Of a stretch of DNA of 64,000 nt, positions 51,702-59,776 are shown in pieces. Each line of letters starts with the position of its first letter. Position 1 is the first letter of the stretch. The translations under genes and the position numbers were made by a program. Source of the stretch: Streptomyces sp. 3214.6 (lineage in GTDB: Bacteria > Actinomycetota > Actinomycetes > Streptomycetales > Streptomycetaceae). Below the pieces are notes generated by a model that was given only the letters and a program-made list of their open reading frames with translations, had not been told where the DNA came from and did no database searches. Where the stretch lies: contig NZ_LT670819.1 of the NCBI RefSeq assembly GCF_900129855.1, forward strand, positions 8,370,001-8,434,000, written 5' to 3'.

Positions 51702-52727
51702 CTAGAGCACGCACTCCGCTTCCGCGTACCGCTCCTGCGGAACGGTCTTCAGCGTCTCGACCGCCTCGGCGAGGGACACCATCACGATGTCCGTCCCGCG
51801 CAGGGCCGTCATGTTGCCGAACTCCCCCCGGTGCACGGCCTCCACCGCATGCCACCCGAACCGTGTGGCGAGCACCCGGTCGTACGCGGTCGGCGTGCCG
51901 CCGCGCTGCACATGCCCCAGAATCACCGGCCGTGCTTCCTTCCCGAGCCTCGACTCCAGCTCGATCGACAGCTGCCGGGCGATCCCCGCGAAGCGCTCAT
52001 GCCCGTAGATGTCCTTGGCGCCCTCGTCGAACTCCATGCTGCCGGGCGCGGGCTTGGCCCCCTCCGCGGCGACGACGATCGCGAACCGCTTGCCCGCCTC
52101 GAACCGCTCACCGACCCGGCGGGCCAGCTCCTCGATGTCGAAGGGCCGCTCCGGTACGACGATGGCGTGGGCGCCGGCGGCCATGCCGGAGTGCAGCGCT
52201 ATCCAGCCGGTGTGCCGCCCCATGACCTCCACGACCAGCACCCGCTGGTGGGACTCGGCGGTGGTCTTCAGCCGGTCGAGCGCCTCGGTGGCCACACCGA
52301 CGGCCGTGTCGAAGCCGAAGGTGACGTCGGTGACGGCGATGTCGTTGTCGATGGTCTTCGGCACGCCCACGATGGGCAGCCCCGCGTCGGACATCAGCCG
52401 GGCCGCCTTGAGGGTGCCCTCACCGCCGATCGGGATGATCGCGTCGAGACCGAGCTCCGCGACATGGCCCCGGGCCCGCTCCACGCCGTCGCGCAGATGC
52501 GAGGGCTGGACCCGGGAGGAGCCGAGGATCGTGCCGCCGCGGGCCAGGATGCCGCCCACCGCGTCGAGGTCGAGCTTGAGGTAGTCGCACTCCAGGAGGC
52601 CCTTCCAGCCGTCCCGGAAGCCGATGACCTCGTCGCCGTGGTCGGCGACGGCACGGTGCACGACGGACCGGATGACGGCGTTCAGGCCGGGGCAGTCGCC
52701 GCCGGACGTGAGGACACCAATGCGCAT
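51702..52727 (-). CDS. pfkA: 6-phosphofructokinase
   Basis: The glycolytic enzyme phosphorylates fructose 6-phosphate. The 341-residue protein has RIGVLTSGGDCPGLNAVIR at the start, IPIGGEGTLKAARLM (Gly at the position that marks ATP rather than pyrophosphate use), the fructose-binding and catalytic PKTIDNDIAVTDVTFGFDTA, and EVMGRHTGW. The ATG at 52727 fits the family; an upstream start at 52793 was rejected. The insertion sequence lies just beyond its stop. Confidence 0.95.
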   Translation of the reverse strand: MRIGVLTSGGDCPGLNAVIRSVVHRAVADHGDEVIGFRDGWKGLLECDYLKLDLDAVGGILARGGTILGSSRVQPSHLRDGVERARGHVAELGLDAIIPIGGEGTLKAARLMSDAGLPIVGVPKTIDNDIAVTDVTFGFDTAVGVATEALDRLKTTAESHQRVLVVEVMGRHTGWIALHSGMAAGAHAIVVPERPFDIEELARRVGERFEAGKRFAIVVAAEGAKPAPGSMEFDEGAKDIYGHERFAGIARQLSIELESRLGKEARPVILGHVQRGGTPTAYDRVLATRFGWHAVEAVHRGEFGNMTALRGTDIVMVSLAEAVETLKTVPQERYAEAECVL

Positions 52728-52917
52728 AGCCCGAAACAACCTTCTCCACGTGGGCCGGTCCGGACCACGCTGTCCGGCTCGAATCCCCGCCACCCTAGCG
52801 GCAGGAGGGGGCGGGGTCGTAGCACGCGTCCGCCTGCTGGACGCGCCTGCTCACCTGTGCGGACGTACCGTCAGACGGGCTGCTGACGGTGCGCTGAAAA
52901 TCAGGTGAACATCCAGG

Positions 52918-53646
52918 TCAGGCAGGCTGCTGCGCAGCCGCGATGCGCTCGCCCCGCAGCGCCTCGTACCAGCGGTCGTCGATCGGCGGCAGCGCGTTCA
53001 CGTCGAGCGCCAGCTTCAGCAGCAGGTCCGCGATGAGCGGGTTGCGCGCCAGCACCGGGCCGTGCATGTACGTCCCGAACACGGTGTCGTTGTACGCGCC
53101 CTCGGTGCCGTCGCCGGTGCCGTTGCCCTTGCCGAGCTGGACCCGGGCGAGGGGGCGGGCGGTCGGGCCGAGGTGGGTGACGCCCTGGTGGTTTTCGAAG
53201 CCGGTCAGCTGTGGCAGACCGAGCCGCGGGTCGATGTCCCCGAGGACATCGCCGACGCACCGCTCGCCCTCGCCGCGCGTCGTCGTCACGTCCAGCAGGC
53301 CGAGACCCGGCTCGCGCTGCCCGAGGTCGTTGACGAACTCGTGGCCCAGGATCTGGTAGCCGGCGCAGACCGCGAACACGATCGCGCCGTTGTTCACGGC
53401 CTGGTACAGGTGCGCGTCCCGGCGCAGCCGCTCCGCCGCGAGCCGCTGCGGACGGTCCTCGCCGCCGCCGATGAGGTAGATGTCACCGGACGTCGGGATC
53501 GGCTGGTCGCTGCGCACGTCGAGGCGCGCCACGTCGAGACCGCGCTGCCGCGCGCGGCGCTCGACGACGAGGGCGTTGCCCTGGTCGCCGTAGGTGCTCA
53601 GCAGGTCGGGGTAGATCCACACCAGCCGCAGTTGGTTGTCGCTCAT
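52918..53646 (-). CDS. gatD: Lipid II glutamine amidotransferase subunit GatD
   Basis: GatD supplies ammonia by glutamine hydrolysis to MurT, amidating the D-Glu of lipid II. The 242-residue class I glutaminase has GDIYLIGGGEDRPQ, the nucleophile elbow FAVCAGYQILGHEF (Cys near 95) and FGTYMHGPVLARNP with the catalytic His. It starts 17 bases after the murT stop, as usual for this pair. It acts on the cytoplasmic side of the membrane. Confidence 0.95.
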   Translation of the reverse strand: MSDNQLRLVWIYPDLLSTYGDQGNALVVERRARQRGLDVARLDVRSDQPIPTSGDIYLIGGGEDRPQRLAAERLRRDAHLYQAVNNGAIVFAVCAGYQILGHEFVNDLGQREPGLGLLDVTTTRGEGERCVGDVLGDIDPRLGLPQLTGFENHQGVTHLGPTARPLARVQLGKGNGTGDGTEGAYNDTVFGTYMHGPVLARNPLIADLLLKLALDVNALPPIDDRWYEALRGERIAAAQQPA

Positions 53647-53663
53647 GGAAACGTCCTTCGTGG

Positions 53664-54902
53664 TCAGTTGCCGACGCGGCGGCGCAGGTCCTGGAACGCG
53701 GTGTAGTTGGCGATGACCTCGATCCGGCCCGGCGGCGCCAGCTGCACGGCCTGGTCGAGGTTCTCGCACACCTGGAAGTGCTGGTTTGCGACCTCCAGAC
53801 GCACCGCGAGGTCCAGCTTGCGGTCACCGACGACGAAGATCGGGTGGCCGGTCAGCCGCGTGTAGTCGACGTCCCACAGCCAGGAGGTGTCGGTGCCGTC
53901 GGCGCCGCGCGCGTTCACCGAGAGGATGACCGGGGCCGGCGGCGGATCGATCAGGCTGAACGTCTCGAGCCAGCCGGCCGGGTTCTTCGCGAGCAGGAGT
54001 CTCAGGTCGCGCTGCATGAACTGGACGACGTCGTAGCGTCCGGCGACGGCCTGCACCTGGTACATCCGCTCCAGCGCGACCTGCGGCGGCACCCCGAACA
54101 CGGCGGCGACGGCGGCCGAGGAGGCGGCGTTGGCCTTGTTGGCACGGCCCGGCAGCTGCAGATGGATCGGCCAGGCGGACCCGTGCGGATCGAGCACATG
54201 GTCCCCGGACAGCACCCAGCTCGGCGTGGGCCGCCGGAACCCGCACTCGCCGCAGAACCAGTCGTCCCCGGGCCGCTGCATGACGCCGCCGCAGGACGGG
54301 CACGACCAGGCGTCGTCCTTCCACATCTGACCGGCGGCGACCCAGATCACGTTGGGCGAGGAGGAGGCCGCCCACACCACCAGCGGGTCGTCGGCGTTCG
54401 CCACGACGACGGCCTTGGAACCGGCGAGGCCCTCACGCCAGTTCTCCGCGAGCATGCGGGTCTCGGCGGCGCGGTCCAGCTGGTCGCGGGAGAGGTTGAG
54501 CAGCGCGATGCACTTGGGGGCGGTGTCGCGGGCCACGCCCGCGAGGTACTTCTCGTCGACCTCGATCACGCCGTAGCGCGCGTCGGAGCCGCCCGCGAGG
54601 GCCGAGGTGATGCCGGCCGGCATGTTGGCGCCGAGCGCGTTGGACACGACCGGCCCGGCGGCGCGCAGCGCCTCGGCGATCAGCCGGGTGGTGGTGGTCT
54701 TGCCGTTGGTCGCCGAGACGAGGACGACGTCCAGGTTCTGGGCGAGCCGGGCGAGGAGGTCGGGGTCGAGTTTGAGCGCCACCCGGCCGCCGATCACCGA
54801 ACCGCTGCCGCGCCCCGCGGCGCGCGACGCCGCCGCGACCGCCTTGCCCGCGGTCACGGCGATCTTGGCCCGCGGCGTGAGCGGGTCCGAGTTGCCTGCC
54901 AT
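53664..54902 (-). CDS. murT: Lipid II isoglutaminyl synthase subunit MurT
   Basis: This Mur-ligase relative of 412 residues activates the alpha-carboxyl of D-Glu in lipid II with ATP. It has the P-loop SATNGKTTTTRLIAE, a Cys4 zinc ribbon (CPSCGG at about 205 and CGECG at about 220) specific to MurT, and a C-terminal DUF1727 domain with SVNARGADGTDTSWLWDVDY. It is the first gene of the murT-gatD pair, divergent from the deformylase gene. Confidence 0.96.
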   Translation of the reverse strand: MAGNSDPLTPRAKIAVTAGKAVAAASRAAGRGSGSVIGGRVALKLDPDLLARLAQNLDVVLVSATNGKTTTTRLIAEALRAAGPVVSNALGANMPAGITSALAGGSDARYGVIEVDEKYLAGVARDTAPKCIALLNLSRDQLDRAAETRMLAENWREGLAGSKAVVVANADDPLVVWAASSSPNVIWVAAGQMWKDDAWSCPSCGGVMQRPGDDWFCGECGFRRPTPSWVLSGDHVLDPHGSAWPIHLQLPGRANKANAASSAAVAAVFGVPPQVALERMYQVQAVAGRYDVVQFMQRDLRLLLAKNPAGWLETFSLIDPPPAPVILSVNARGADGTDTSWLWDVDYTRLTGHPIFVVGDRKLDLAVRLEVANQHFQVCENLDQAVQLAPPGRIEVIANYTAFQDLRRRVGN

Positions 54903-55060
54903 CAGTTCTCGATCCTCCTTGCGTACGCGCCGCGCCTCTGCCGTACGGCAACGTGGTAGGTGGTCAGCCTATCGAGATCCATTCGCACTCCCGAATCCCG
55001 GGACCGCGTCACACCCGTGGACGGCATGCGCGTGTCAGAAAGGACCGTACCCTTGCCGCC

Positions 55061-55615
55061 ATGCGACACGGCTCCATCCCGGGCGCCCACGGGCGCGTCC
55101 GGCCCCTCACCCTGCTCGGCGACCCCGTCCTGCACGCCCGTTGCGAGGACGTCACCGACTTCGGCCCCGAACTCGCCCGCCTCGTCGAGGACATGTTCGC
55201 CACGATGTACGCGGCCAGGGGGGTCGGCCTGGCGGCCAACCAGATCGGCGAGCCGCTGCGCGTCTTCGTCTACGACTGCCCCGACGACGAGGACGTCCGC
55301 CATCTGGGCCATGTGGTGAACCCGAGGCTGGTCGAGGCGGACGGCATCGTGCTGCGGGGACCGGAGGGCTGTCTGTCCCTCCCCGGCCTGGAGGCGGGAA
55401 CGGAGCGCTATGACCACGCGGTGGTCGAGGGCGTCACGATGACCGGCGAGCCGATCACCGTCGACGGCACGGGTTTCTTTGCCAGATGCTTGCAGCACGA
55501 GGCCGACCACCTGGAAGGCCGCGTGTACGCGGACCGGGTGGAGGGCCGGCGCAAGCGGAAGCTGATGCGCCAGGTGTCCCGAGCCTCCTGGCGCCCAGGG
55601 AGCGGTCCGGTCTGA
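55061..55615 (+). CDS. def: Peptide deformylase
   Basis: The enzyme removes the formyl group from nascent proteins. All three motifs are present: GVGLAANQIG (about 54-63), EGCLSLPG with Cys104, and QHEADHLEG with His146, Glu147 and His150 as metal ligands and base. The 184-residue form starting at the ATG at 55061 fits the family; an upstream start was rejected. The basic C-terminal tail (RRKRKLMRQVSRASW) is normal for type 1 actinobacterial forms. It may be one of several deformylases. Confidence 0.95.
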   Translation: MRHGSIPGAHGRVRPLTLLGDPVLHARCEDVTDFGPELARLVEDMFATMYAARGVGLAANQIGEPLRVFVYDCPDDEDVRHLGHVVNPRLVEADGIVLRGPEGCLSLPGLEAGTERYDHAVVEGVTMTGEPITVDGTGFFARCLQHEADHLEGRVYADRVEGRRKRKLMRQVSRASWRPGSGPV

Positions 55616-55633
55616 AGGGGCGCGGGGCGGCCG

Positions 55634-56275
55634 TCAGAACCCGGGACCGCCGATCTTGTCGCCGGCCGCCGCGAGGCGACCCCACAACAGGTCGGCCAGA
55701 CTGCGCACCAGTTCGGCCCGGGAGCAGGGCCGCTCGCCCAGCCACCAGTCCCCGGCCGCGTGCATCATCCCGACGATCCCATGCCCCCACACCCGCGCGA
55801 GCTGCTGGCTCCCGGGCCCGAGATCCAACCGGTCCTCGATGACCTGGGCCAGCTCCTCGCCCATCCGCCGAAGCAGCGGAGCGGAGTGCTTGCCGACATC
55901 GAACCCCTGCTCCCCGGGTGACCCGTCGGCCGGATGCATCAGAAACCGGTACACCTGAGGCCGGGCCTCGATCGCCGCGAGGTAGGTGTCGAGGGTCGCC
56001 TCGACCCGCTCCCGGCGCTCGGCGGGGGCGTCCAGCGCCGCCCGCAGCGAGTCCAGCAGCGCGTCGGTGTGCCGTTTGGCGAGGGCGGCGTACAGCCCTC
56101 CCTTGTCACCGAAGTGGCGATAGAGGATCGGCTTGGTGATGCCCGCCTCCGCCGCGATGGCGTTCATCGAGGCCTGCGGCCCGTCGCGCAGCACCACCCG
56201 GTCGGCGGCCTCCAGCAGCTCGCGCCTTCGGCGGTCGGCGGACCGTTGCTGCTCGGTCCGCTGCGTGGTGTCCAT
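55634..56275 (-). CDS. TetR-family regulator
   Basis: The 213-residue repressor-type protein has the TetR helix-turn-helix (about 15-62: RRRELLEAADRVVLRDGPQA, then SMNAIAAEAGITKPILYRHF) and a helical ligand domain with an N-terminal part of the TetR_C group. It diverges from the acyl-CoA dehydrogenase gene, and palindromes in the gap fit its operator. The effector is probably an acyl-CoA or fatty acid by context. Confidence 0.94.
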   Translation of the reverse strand: MDTTQRTEQQRSADRRRRELLEAADRVVLRDGPQASMNAIAAEAGITKPILYRHFGDKGGLYAALAKRHTDALLDSLRAALDAPAERRERVEATLDTYLAAIEARPQVYRFLMHPADGSPGEQGFDVGKHSAPLLRRMGEELAQVIEDRLDLGPGSQQLARVWGHGIVGMMHAAGDWWLGERPCSRAELVRSLADLLWGRLAAAGDKIGGPGF

Positions 56276-56390
56276 GTGCTCTCCCCACCCGTGCTGATTC
56301 GGTGACGCCTGCGCAAACTAACACCTGACAGCAGCCTGACATCGAACGGGCTGGCGGGCTCCAGGCCCGTCATCAGGAGTTGACTTTCCC

Positions 56391-56427
56391 TACCGAGCGG
56401 TAACAGACTCTGGTTACCGCTAGTAAC
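56391..56427. promoter_or_regulatory. Overlapping palindromes, probable TetR operator
   Basis: TACCGAGCGGTA (56391-56402), GCGGTAAC-N8-GTTACCGC (56397-56420) and GTTAC-CGCTA-GTAAC (56413-56427) overlap in the gap between the tetR and acyl-CoA dehydrogenase genes. The last ends 26 bases before the dehydrogenase ATG. Confidence 0.7.
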
Positions 56428-56453
56428 ATGCACGTTCCGCCGCTGGAGGGGAC

Positions 56454-57680
56454 ATGGCCGAGTTCACCATGGAGCTCAACGACGAACAGAAGGAGGTCCG
56501 GGACTGGCTGCACGGCTTCGCGGCCGACGTCATCCGCCCCGCGGCCGCCGAATGGGACGAGCGTGAGGAGACTCCCTGGCCGGTCATCCAGGAGGCCGCG
56601 AAGGTGGGCATCTACTCCCTCGACTTCTATGCGCAGCAGTACTTCGACCCCACCGGCCTCGGCATCCCGATGGCCATGGAGGAGCTCTTCTGGGGCGACG
56701 CGGGCATCGCCCTGTCGATCGTGGGTACCGGCCTCGCCGCGGTGGGCGTCCTCGCCAACGGCACCGAGGAGCAGATCGGCACCTGGATCCCGCAGATGTA
56801 CGGTGACGCGGGCGACGTCAAGGTCGCGGCGTTCTGTTCCTCGGAGCCCGACGCCGGCTCGGACGTCGCCTCGATGCGCACCCGTGCCGTGTACGACGAG
56901 GCCAAGGACGAGTGGGTGCTCAACGGCACCAAGACCTGGGCGACCAACGGCGGCATCGCCAACGTCCACGTGGTCGTCGCGGTCGTCGACGCCGAGCTGG
57001 GCTCCAAGGGCCACGCCTCCTTCATCGTCCCGGCGGGCACCCCGGGTCTCGCCCAGGGCCAGAAGTTCAAGAAGCACGGCATCCGCGCCTCGCACACCGC
57101 CGAGGTGATCCTCGACAACGTGCGCGTCCCCGGCTCCTGCCTCCTCGGCGGCAAGGAGAAGCTGGACGAGCGGCTGGCGCGGGCGCGCGAGCGGGCGAAG
57201 TCGGGCGGCGAGCGGGTGAAGAACGCGGCGATGGCCACCTTCGAGGCGTCGCGGCCCGCGGTCGGCGCCATGGCCGTCGGCACCGCCCGTGCCGCGTACG
57301 AGGTGGCCCTCGACTACGCGAAGACCCGGGAGCAGTTCGGCCGTCCGATCATCGACAACCAGGGCGTCGCCTTCCAGCTCGCGGACATGCGCACCCAGAT
57401 CGACGCCGCGCGGCTGCTGGTCTGGCGCGCTTCCTGGATGGCGGTCAACGGCAAGCAGTTCACGGCCGCCGAGGGCTCCATGTCGAAGCTGTTCGCCAGC
57501 GAGACCGCGAAGAAGGTCACCGCCCAGGCGATCCAGATCCTCGGCGGCAACGGCTACACCAGGGAGTACCCGGTGGAGCGCATGCACCGCGACGCCGCCA
57601 TCTACACCATCTTCGAGGGCACCAGCGAGATCCAGCGGCTGGTGATCGCCCGGACCTTGTCGGGGATGCCGATCCGGTAG
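56454..57680 (+). CDS. Acyl-CoA dehydrogenase
   Basis: The 408-residue FAD enzyme oxidises an acyl-CoA to the enoyl-CoA. Parts seen are [20 protein letters not shown] (FAD/substrate loop), [19 protein letters not shown], and [19 protein letters not shown], followed by [19 protein letters not shown] with the usual catalytic Glu in FEGTSEIQ. A charged helical insert near 240-265 ([20 protein letters not shown]) is longer than in short-chain enzymes. Its promoter carries the palindromes of the divergent TetR gene. The substrate chain is not defined by sequence. Confidence 0.94.
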   Translation: MAEFTMELNDEQKEVRDWLHGFAADVIRPAAAEWDEREETPWPVIQEAAKVGIYSLDFYAQQYFDPTGLGIPMAMEELFWGDAGIALSIVGTGLAAVGVLANGTEEQIGTWIPQMYGDAGDVKVAAFCSSEPDAGSDVASMRTRAVYDEAKDEWVLNGTKTWATNGGIANVHVVVAVVDAELGSKGHASFIVPAGTPGLAQGQKFKKHGIRASHTAEVILDNVRVPGSCLLGGKEKLDERLARARERAKSGGERVKNAAMATFEASRPAVGAMAVGTARAAYEVALDYAKTREQFGRPIIDNQGVAFQLADMRTQIDAARLLVWRASWMAVNGKQFTAAEGSMSKLFASETAKKVTAQAIQILGGNGYTREYPVERMHRDAAIYTIFEGTSEIQRLVIARTLSGMPIR

Positions 57681-57699
57681 CGCCGTCGGGGCGTCTCCC

Positions 57700-58218
57700 T
57701 CACCGGTGCTTCAAAGGGGTGAGTTGTTCGATGTCGTAGCGCTTCCGCAGGAGCTCGATCGCCTCGTGGTCCGGTGGGCCCCCGGCGGCCAGGATCTCGA
57801 GCAGCTCCTCGAAGTAGCGCTCGTGGTCGGGTGGCGGGGAGGACTGGAAGAACACCCTCGTCGTAGCGTCCGTCGGGTTGGCGAAGGCGTGGGGGCAGCC
57901 CGGGGGCACGACGATGACCGTGCCCGGGGTGGCCCGGACCACCCCCGCGCCCGAACTCGACTGCCAGCGCTGCCAGTTGTCGGCCGTACGCACCCGCGGC
58001 TCGAAGGCGAGGACGTCCAGCTCGCCTTCGAGGACGTAGAACAACTCCTCGCTGCGGGTGTGCACATGGGCACCCACATCGAAGCCCGGCGGGACCTCCA
58101 CCTCGAAGGTGGAGGCCACGCGCGAGTGGGTGCCGGTGACCTTGAACGTCACCCGCTGGGCCGGGGTCTGGACGACCCTGCCGTGGCCCGGCGGCACCAG
58201 CAGTCCGTCGCTCACCAT
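57700..58218 (-). CDS. Cupin protein, probable tetrahydroxynaphthalene oxidase (MomA-like)
   Basis: The 172-residue cupin has metal ligands in GAHVHTRSEELFYVLEGELD (His51, His53, Glu58) and a second block VIVVPPGCPHAFANP. It lies downstream of rppA; from memory, MomA in another Streptomyces is a cupin encoded next to rppA that oxidises tetrahydroxynaphthalene to flaviolin, so the same role is inferred. The C-terminus is helical (ERYFEELLEILAAGG). It starts inside a small upstream frame (see 58212). Confidence 0.82.
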   Translation of the reverse strand: MVSDGLLVPPGHGRVVQTPAQRVTFKVTGTHSRVASTFEVEVPPGFDVGAHVHTRSEELFYVLEGELDVLAFEPRVRTADNWQRWQSSSGAGVVRATPGTVIVVPPGCPHAFANPTDATTRVFFQSSPPPDHERYFEELLEILAAGGPPDHEAIELLRKRYDIEQLTPLKHR

Positions 58219-58295
58219 GGGACCGGGAGGGCTTCGGGGGCGCGGATCAACGCGCCCTTCCCGGGCAGGGTCCCGGTGGTCGTCTCTTCGATCAT
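58212..58295 (-). CDS. Possible 27-aa ORF between rppA and the cupin gene
   Basis: A short frame starting at the ATG at 58295 (beginning MIEETTTGTLPGKG, ending PEALPVPW) has strong G/C at third positions. It starts 6 bases after rppA and overlaps the cupin start by 7 bases. It might be a real small gene, a coupling leader, or the true N-terminus of the cupin if a frameshift exists here. Confidence 0.4.
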   Translation of the reverse strand: MIEETTTGTLPGKGALIRAPEALPVPW

Positions 58296-58301
58296 GTGTG
58301 C

Positions 58302-59366
58302 TCACGCCCTCCCGTCGTCCGTGCGCTGCCAGCGCCCCAGTGTCATCTCGGCCGTGATGCCGGGCCCGAACCCGGCGAGCAGCCCGCGCGCCCGGTCGGC
58401 GGCGCCACCCTCGTCGAACAGCCGGCGTGCCGCGTCCAGGACGACGGCGCTGGCGATGTTGCCGTACTCGGTGAGCGTGGCCCGGCTGAAGCGGAAGGCG
58501 TGCGGGTCGACCTGCAGGAACACGCTGAGGTCGTCGAGGATGCGGGGGCCGCCCGCGTGGACTATGTAGAAGTCCAGGTCGGCAGCGTCCCAGCCATGCT
58601 TGCCCGCGAGGTCCTGCAGGGCCGGCGCGAGCGGCTCCATCGTGGCCGGCACCCGCTTGTCCAGCAGGAAGTGGAAGCCGGTCGCCCGGACGTCGTACAT
58701 GATCCACTCTTCGGTCTTGGGGATCACGTACGAGCCGTTGCGCTCCAGCCGGATGCCCTCGCCGCCCCGGCCGCGCACCACGGCGGCCGCGATGCCGTCG
58801 CCGAACAGGCCGTTGCAGAGCAGGGATCCGACGCCGAGGTCGGTGGGCTGGTAGCACAGCGAGCAGAACTCGCAGGCCACGATGAGGGCGTTGGCCTCGG
58901 GGTAGGCGGTGCAGAAGTCGTGCGCCCGGTTGATCGCGGCACCGCCGGCCGCGCAGCCCAGCTGGGCGATCGGCAGCTGCCTGGTGGTGCTGTCGAAGTC
59001 CATCTCGTTGATCATCCAGGCCGTCAGCGAGGGCATCATGAAGCCCGTGCACGACACGTAGATGATGACGTCGATGTCGCTGGTGAGCAGCTCCGCCTCG
59101 TCCAGCGCCCGCTGTACGACCGCCGGGACACGGGCCTTGGACTCGGCCACGTAGACCCTGTTGCGTTCCTCGAAGCCAGGATGTTTCAGGGTCTCCTCGA
59201 TGGGCTGCACGAGGTGTCGGGTCCGGACGCCGGTGTTCTCGATCAACCGGAGAGCCAGCGGCAGCTGGGCGTGGTCTCCATGGCGGGAGCGCGCCAGTTC
59301 GAGCGTCTCCTCCATCGTGATCACGTGCTCCGGAACCGACACCGAGGGCCTGCACAAAGTCGCCAT
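58302..59366 (-). CDS. rppA: Type III polyketide synthase, 1,3,6,8-tetrahydroxynaphthalene synthase
   Basis: RppA condenses five malonyl-CoA units to tetrahydroxynaphthalene, the precursor of flaviolin-type pigments. The 354-residue chalcone synthase-fold enzyme has the triad Cys138 (QLGCAAGG), His270 (IVHAGGPR) and Asn303 (EYGNIASA) at the positions known for the streptomycete enzyme. The ATG at 59366 matches the family N-terminus (MATLCRPSVSVPEHVITMEE). It is followed by the small frame and the cupin, which together form a pigment cluster without the P450 genes of S. coelicolor. Confidence 0.96.
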   Translation of the reverse strand: MATLCRPSVSVPEHVITMEETLELARSRHGDHAQLPLALRLIENTGVRTRHLVQPIEETLKHPGFEERNRVYVAESKARVPAVVQRALDEAELLTSDIDVIIYVSCTGFMMPSLTAWMINEMDFDSTTRQLPIAQLGCAAGGAAINRAHDFCTAYPEANALIVACEFCSLCYQPTDLGVGSLLCNGLFGDGIAAAVVRGRGGEGIRLERNGSYVIPKTEEWIMYDVRATGFHFLLDKRVPATMEPLAPALQDLAGKHGWDAADLDFYIVHAGGPRILDDLSVFLQVDPHAFRFSRATLTEYGNIASAVVLDAARRLFDEGGAADRARGLLAGFGPGITAEMTLGRWQRTDDGRA

Positions 59367-59478
59367 GAACCGTCCCTCCAAAAGGTGGTTCACCACTGGG
59401 GTGCGTGCACACCCACGATCACCCGTTAGGGCGACGACTTCGCGCGGTGCTACTCCATTCGGGGGACATTTCCAGGTC

Positions 59479-59510
59479 AGGGGCGCGGGGAACTGCGCGA
59501 CCAGCCCCAG
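59479..59510. repeat. Dispersed streptomycete repeat (GGGGCGCGGGGAACTGCG type)
   Basis: GGGGCGCGGGGAACTGCGCG followed by ACCAGCCCC is a sequence I recall from many Streptomyces intergenic regions. It lies between rppA and the downstream-transcribed small gene, with GGGGC/GCCCC arms that could terminate transcription. Confidence 0.6.
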
Positions 59511-59514
59511 GGCA

Positions 59515-59751
59515 CTACGGCGCACCCCCGCTGCTGTGCGCGATACAAGCCACATCGATACGATCGGCAAGCTTTGCGAGCTCAATGGTCAAAGCGGCAA
59601 CGGTGTCCTCGTCAAGCCCCTCGGCCCCGGCCTCGACAAGATGCAGCCACCGTCCACCCAGCGTGCGGAGCAGCTTGCTCACGTCGGCCGCAGCCACCTG
59701 CAGGGTCCCGCGGTCATCGACGATCAGAGGCAGAGTCACTTCGCGGTTCAC
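59515..59751 (-). CDS. Small conserved streptomycete protein (DUF6213-like), 78 aa
   Basis: The GTG at 59751 gives VNREVTLPLIVDDRGTLQVA, then LLRTLGGRWLHLVEAGAEGL and helical LAKLADRIDVACIAHSSGGAP. I recall this as a conserved small Streptomyces family, here named DUF6213 with moderate certainty; function unknown. It is read after the aldehyde dehydrogenase gene on the same strand and toward rppA. Confidence 0.72.
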   Translation of the reverse strand: MNREVTLPLIVDDRGTLQVAAADVSKLLRTLGGRWLHLVEAGAEGLDEDTVAALTIELAKLADRIDVACIAHSSGGAP

Positions 59752-59776
59752 ACCCGGGATCGTAGCCGCGCGGCGC

